Below, in pieces: positions 5,549-6,036 of a DNA stretch of 6,036 nucleotides (the first letter of the stretch is position 1; each line of letters opens with the position of its first letter). The position numbers were made by a program, and so were the translations under genes. The notes beneath the pieces are model-generated. The model was not told where the DNA came from and made no database searches. It saw only the letters and a program-made list of their open reading frames with translations. This DNA is from Thermoleophilaceae bacterium (GTDB lineage Bacteria; Actinomycetota; Thermoleophilia; Solirubrobacterales; JACPNS01). Location of the stretch: contig JAEMRJ010000126.1 in NCBI GenBank assembly GCA_016463365.1, positions 1 to 6,036 of the forward strand, written 5' to 3'.

Positions 5549-6036
5549 TTAAGGCTTGTTCAACGCCTGTTCGATGCGTTGGAGGGAATCTTGCCTGCCC
5601 AACAGTTCCAATGACTCAAATATTCCGGGCGAAATTGTCGTGCCGCTGATGGCAACTCGAATCGGTTGAAACACCTTGTTCGGCTTGAGTTCAAGGGCTT
5701 CGCAGACTCCGCGCAGCGTCGCCTCGATGCTCGCTGCGTCAAATGTTTCGAGCTGCTCGAGCGCTCTGCGCGCCTCGGCGAGACGAATTTTTCCCTCTTC
5801 GTCCAGAAACTTCGTGCTGGCCTTTTCATCGGTGACGGGGCCGTCGAAGAAGAAGGCCGCCATCGGCCAGAAATCGGCGAGCGTGTGAAGCTTTTCCTGG
5901 CAGATCGCGACGATCGATTCGGGGATCTCGCGGTCGTAGAACGCGGTGAGTTTCGTGGTCAGTTCGTTGAGCGGCATCTCACGGATGTAGAGCCCGTTCA
6001 TCCAGTTGAGCTTCTTCTCGTCGAAGATCGCGGCCG
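5549..6036 (-). CDS. gltX: Glutamyl-tRNA synthetase, C-terminal part (5' end beyond window)
   Basis: GltX charges tRNA-Glu with glutamate in the cytoplasm. About 161 codons are visible, open to the right edge. The first complete codons give AAIFDEKKLNWMNGLYIRE, matching the family signature FDxxKLxWxNxxYIR at the junction between the catalytic and anticodon-binding domains. The all-helical anticodon-binding region follows, with a C-terminal end PIRVAISGTTISPGIFESLELLGR that is diagnostic of discriminating and non-discriminating GluRS alike. The KMSKS-type loop and the HIGH motif lie outside. The internal ATG at 6001 is not a start, since the conserved signature runs through it. Stop TAA is at 5549-5551, followed by a weak hairpin. 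Whether it charges tRNA-Gln as well cannot be told from this part. Confidence 0.95.
   Translation of the reverse strand, partial: AAIFDEKKLNWMNGLYIREMPLNELTTKLTAFYDREIPESIVAICQEKLHTLADFWPMAAFFFDGPVTDEKASTKFLDEEGKIRLAEARRALEQLETFDAASIEATLRGVCEALELKPNKVFQPIRVAISGTTISPGIFESLELLGRQDSLQRIEQALNKP

Noticed and set aside
5544..5555. Palindrome-like GCCTTTTAAGGC at the gltX stop
   Set aside because: The central two bases are not symmetric and the loop would be too small for a stable hairpin; part of it is gltX coding sequence.

Overview
The window is GC-rich (roughly 60% by eye), densely packed bacterial chromosome. The codon bias toward G/C in third positions, the near absence of Shine-Dalgarno sequences on several genes, and -10-like hexamers placed about 7 nt before start codons all fit an actinobacterium. 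A deep-branching lineage such as Thermoleophilia is my guess, not something the sequence proves. No mobile element, tRNA, rRNA or CRISPR array is visible, and no gap between genes exceeds about 140 bp.

Layout. The left edge holds the first 216 codons of a UvrD/PcrA-type helicase on the minus strand. Divergent from it is an alpha/beta hydrolase (714-1637, plus). All other genes are on the minus strand. In transcription order from the right edge they are: the C-terminal part of gltX (glutamyl-tRNA synthetase); an HDOD-LuxR fusion regulator; a cysteine-free Rrf2 regulator resembling CymR; cysK (O-acetylserine sulfhydrylase); a short, degenerate ThiF/E1-like protein; and cysE (serine O-acetyltransferase). 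cysE ends tail-to-tail with the hydrolase, with a 22-bp overlap.

The core is a compact cysteine-biosynthesis cluster. The Rrf2 gene and cysK overlap by 1 bp (TGATG), and cysK and the ThiF-like gene overlap by 4 bp (GTGA), so these three are almost certainly one translationally coupled operon. cysE follows after 82 bp. CysE makes O-acetylserine from serine and acetyl-CoA, and CysK converts it with sulfide to cysteine. The Rrf2 protein lacks the Fe-S cysteines of IscR and ends in MYYI, a tail of the kind known to plug the CysK active site. The CysE encoded here has no C-terminal isoleucine. This suggests that CysK's docking partner is the regulator (a CymR-CysK sensor complex) rather than CysE. 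A near-perfect 12-bp inverted repeat just upstream of the regulator gene surrounds a -10-like hexamer and is a good candidate operator.

The less ordinary items are the stand-alone ThiF-like protein, which retains the nucleotide-binding Rossmann half but lacks key adenylation residues and the catalytic half, and the HDOD-LuxR regulator, which keeps a full set of HD-type metal-ligand candidates.
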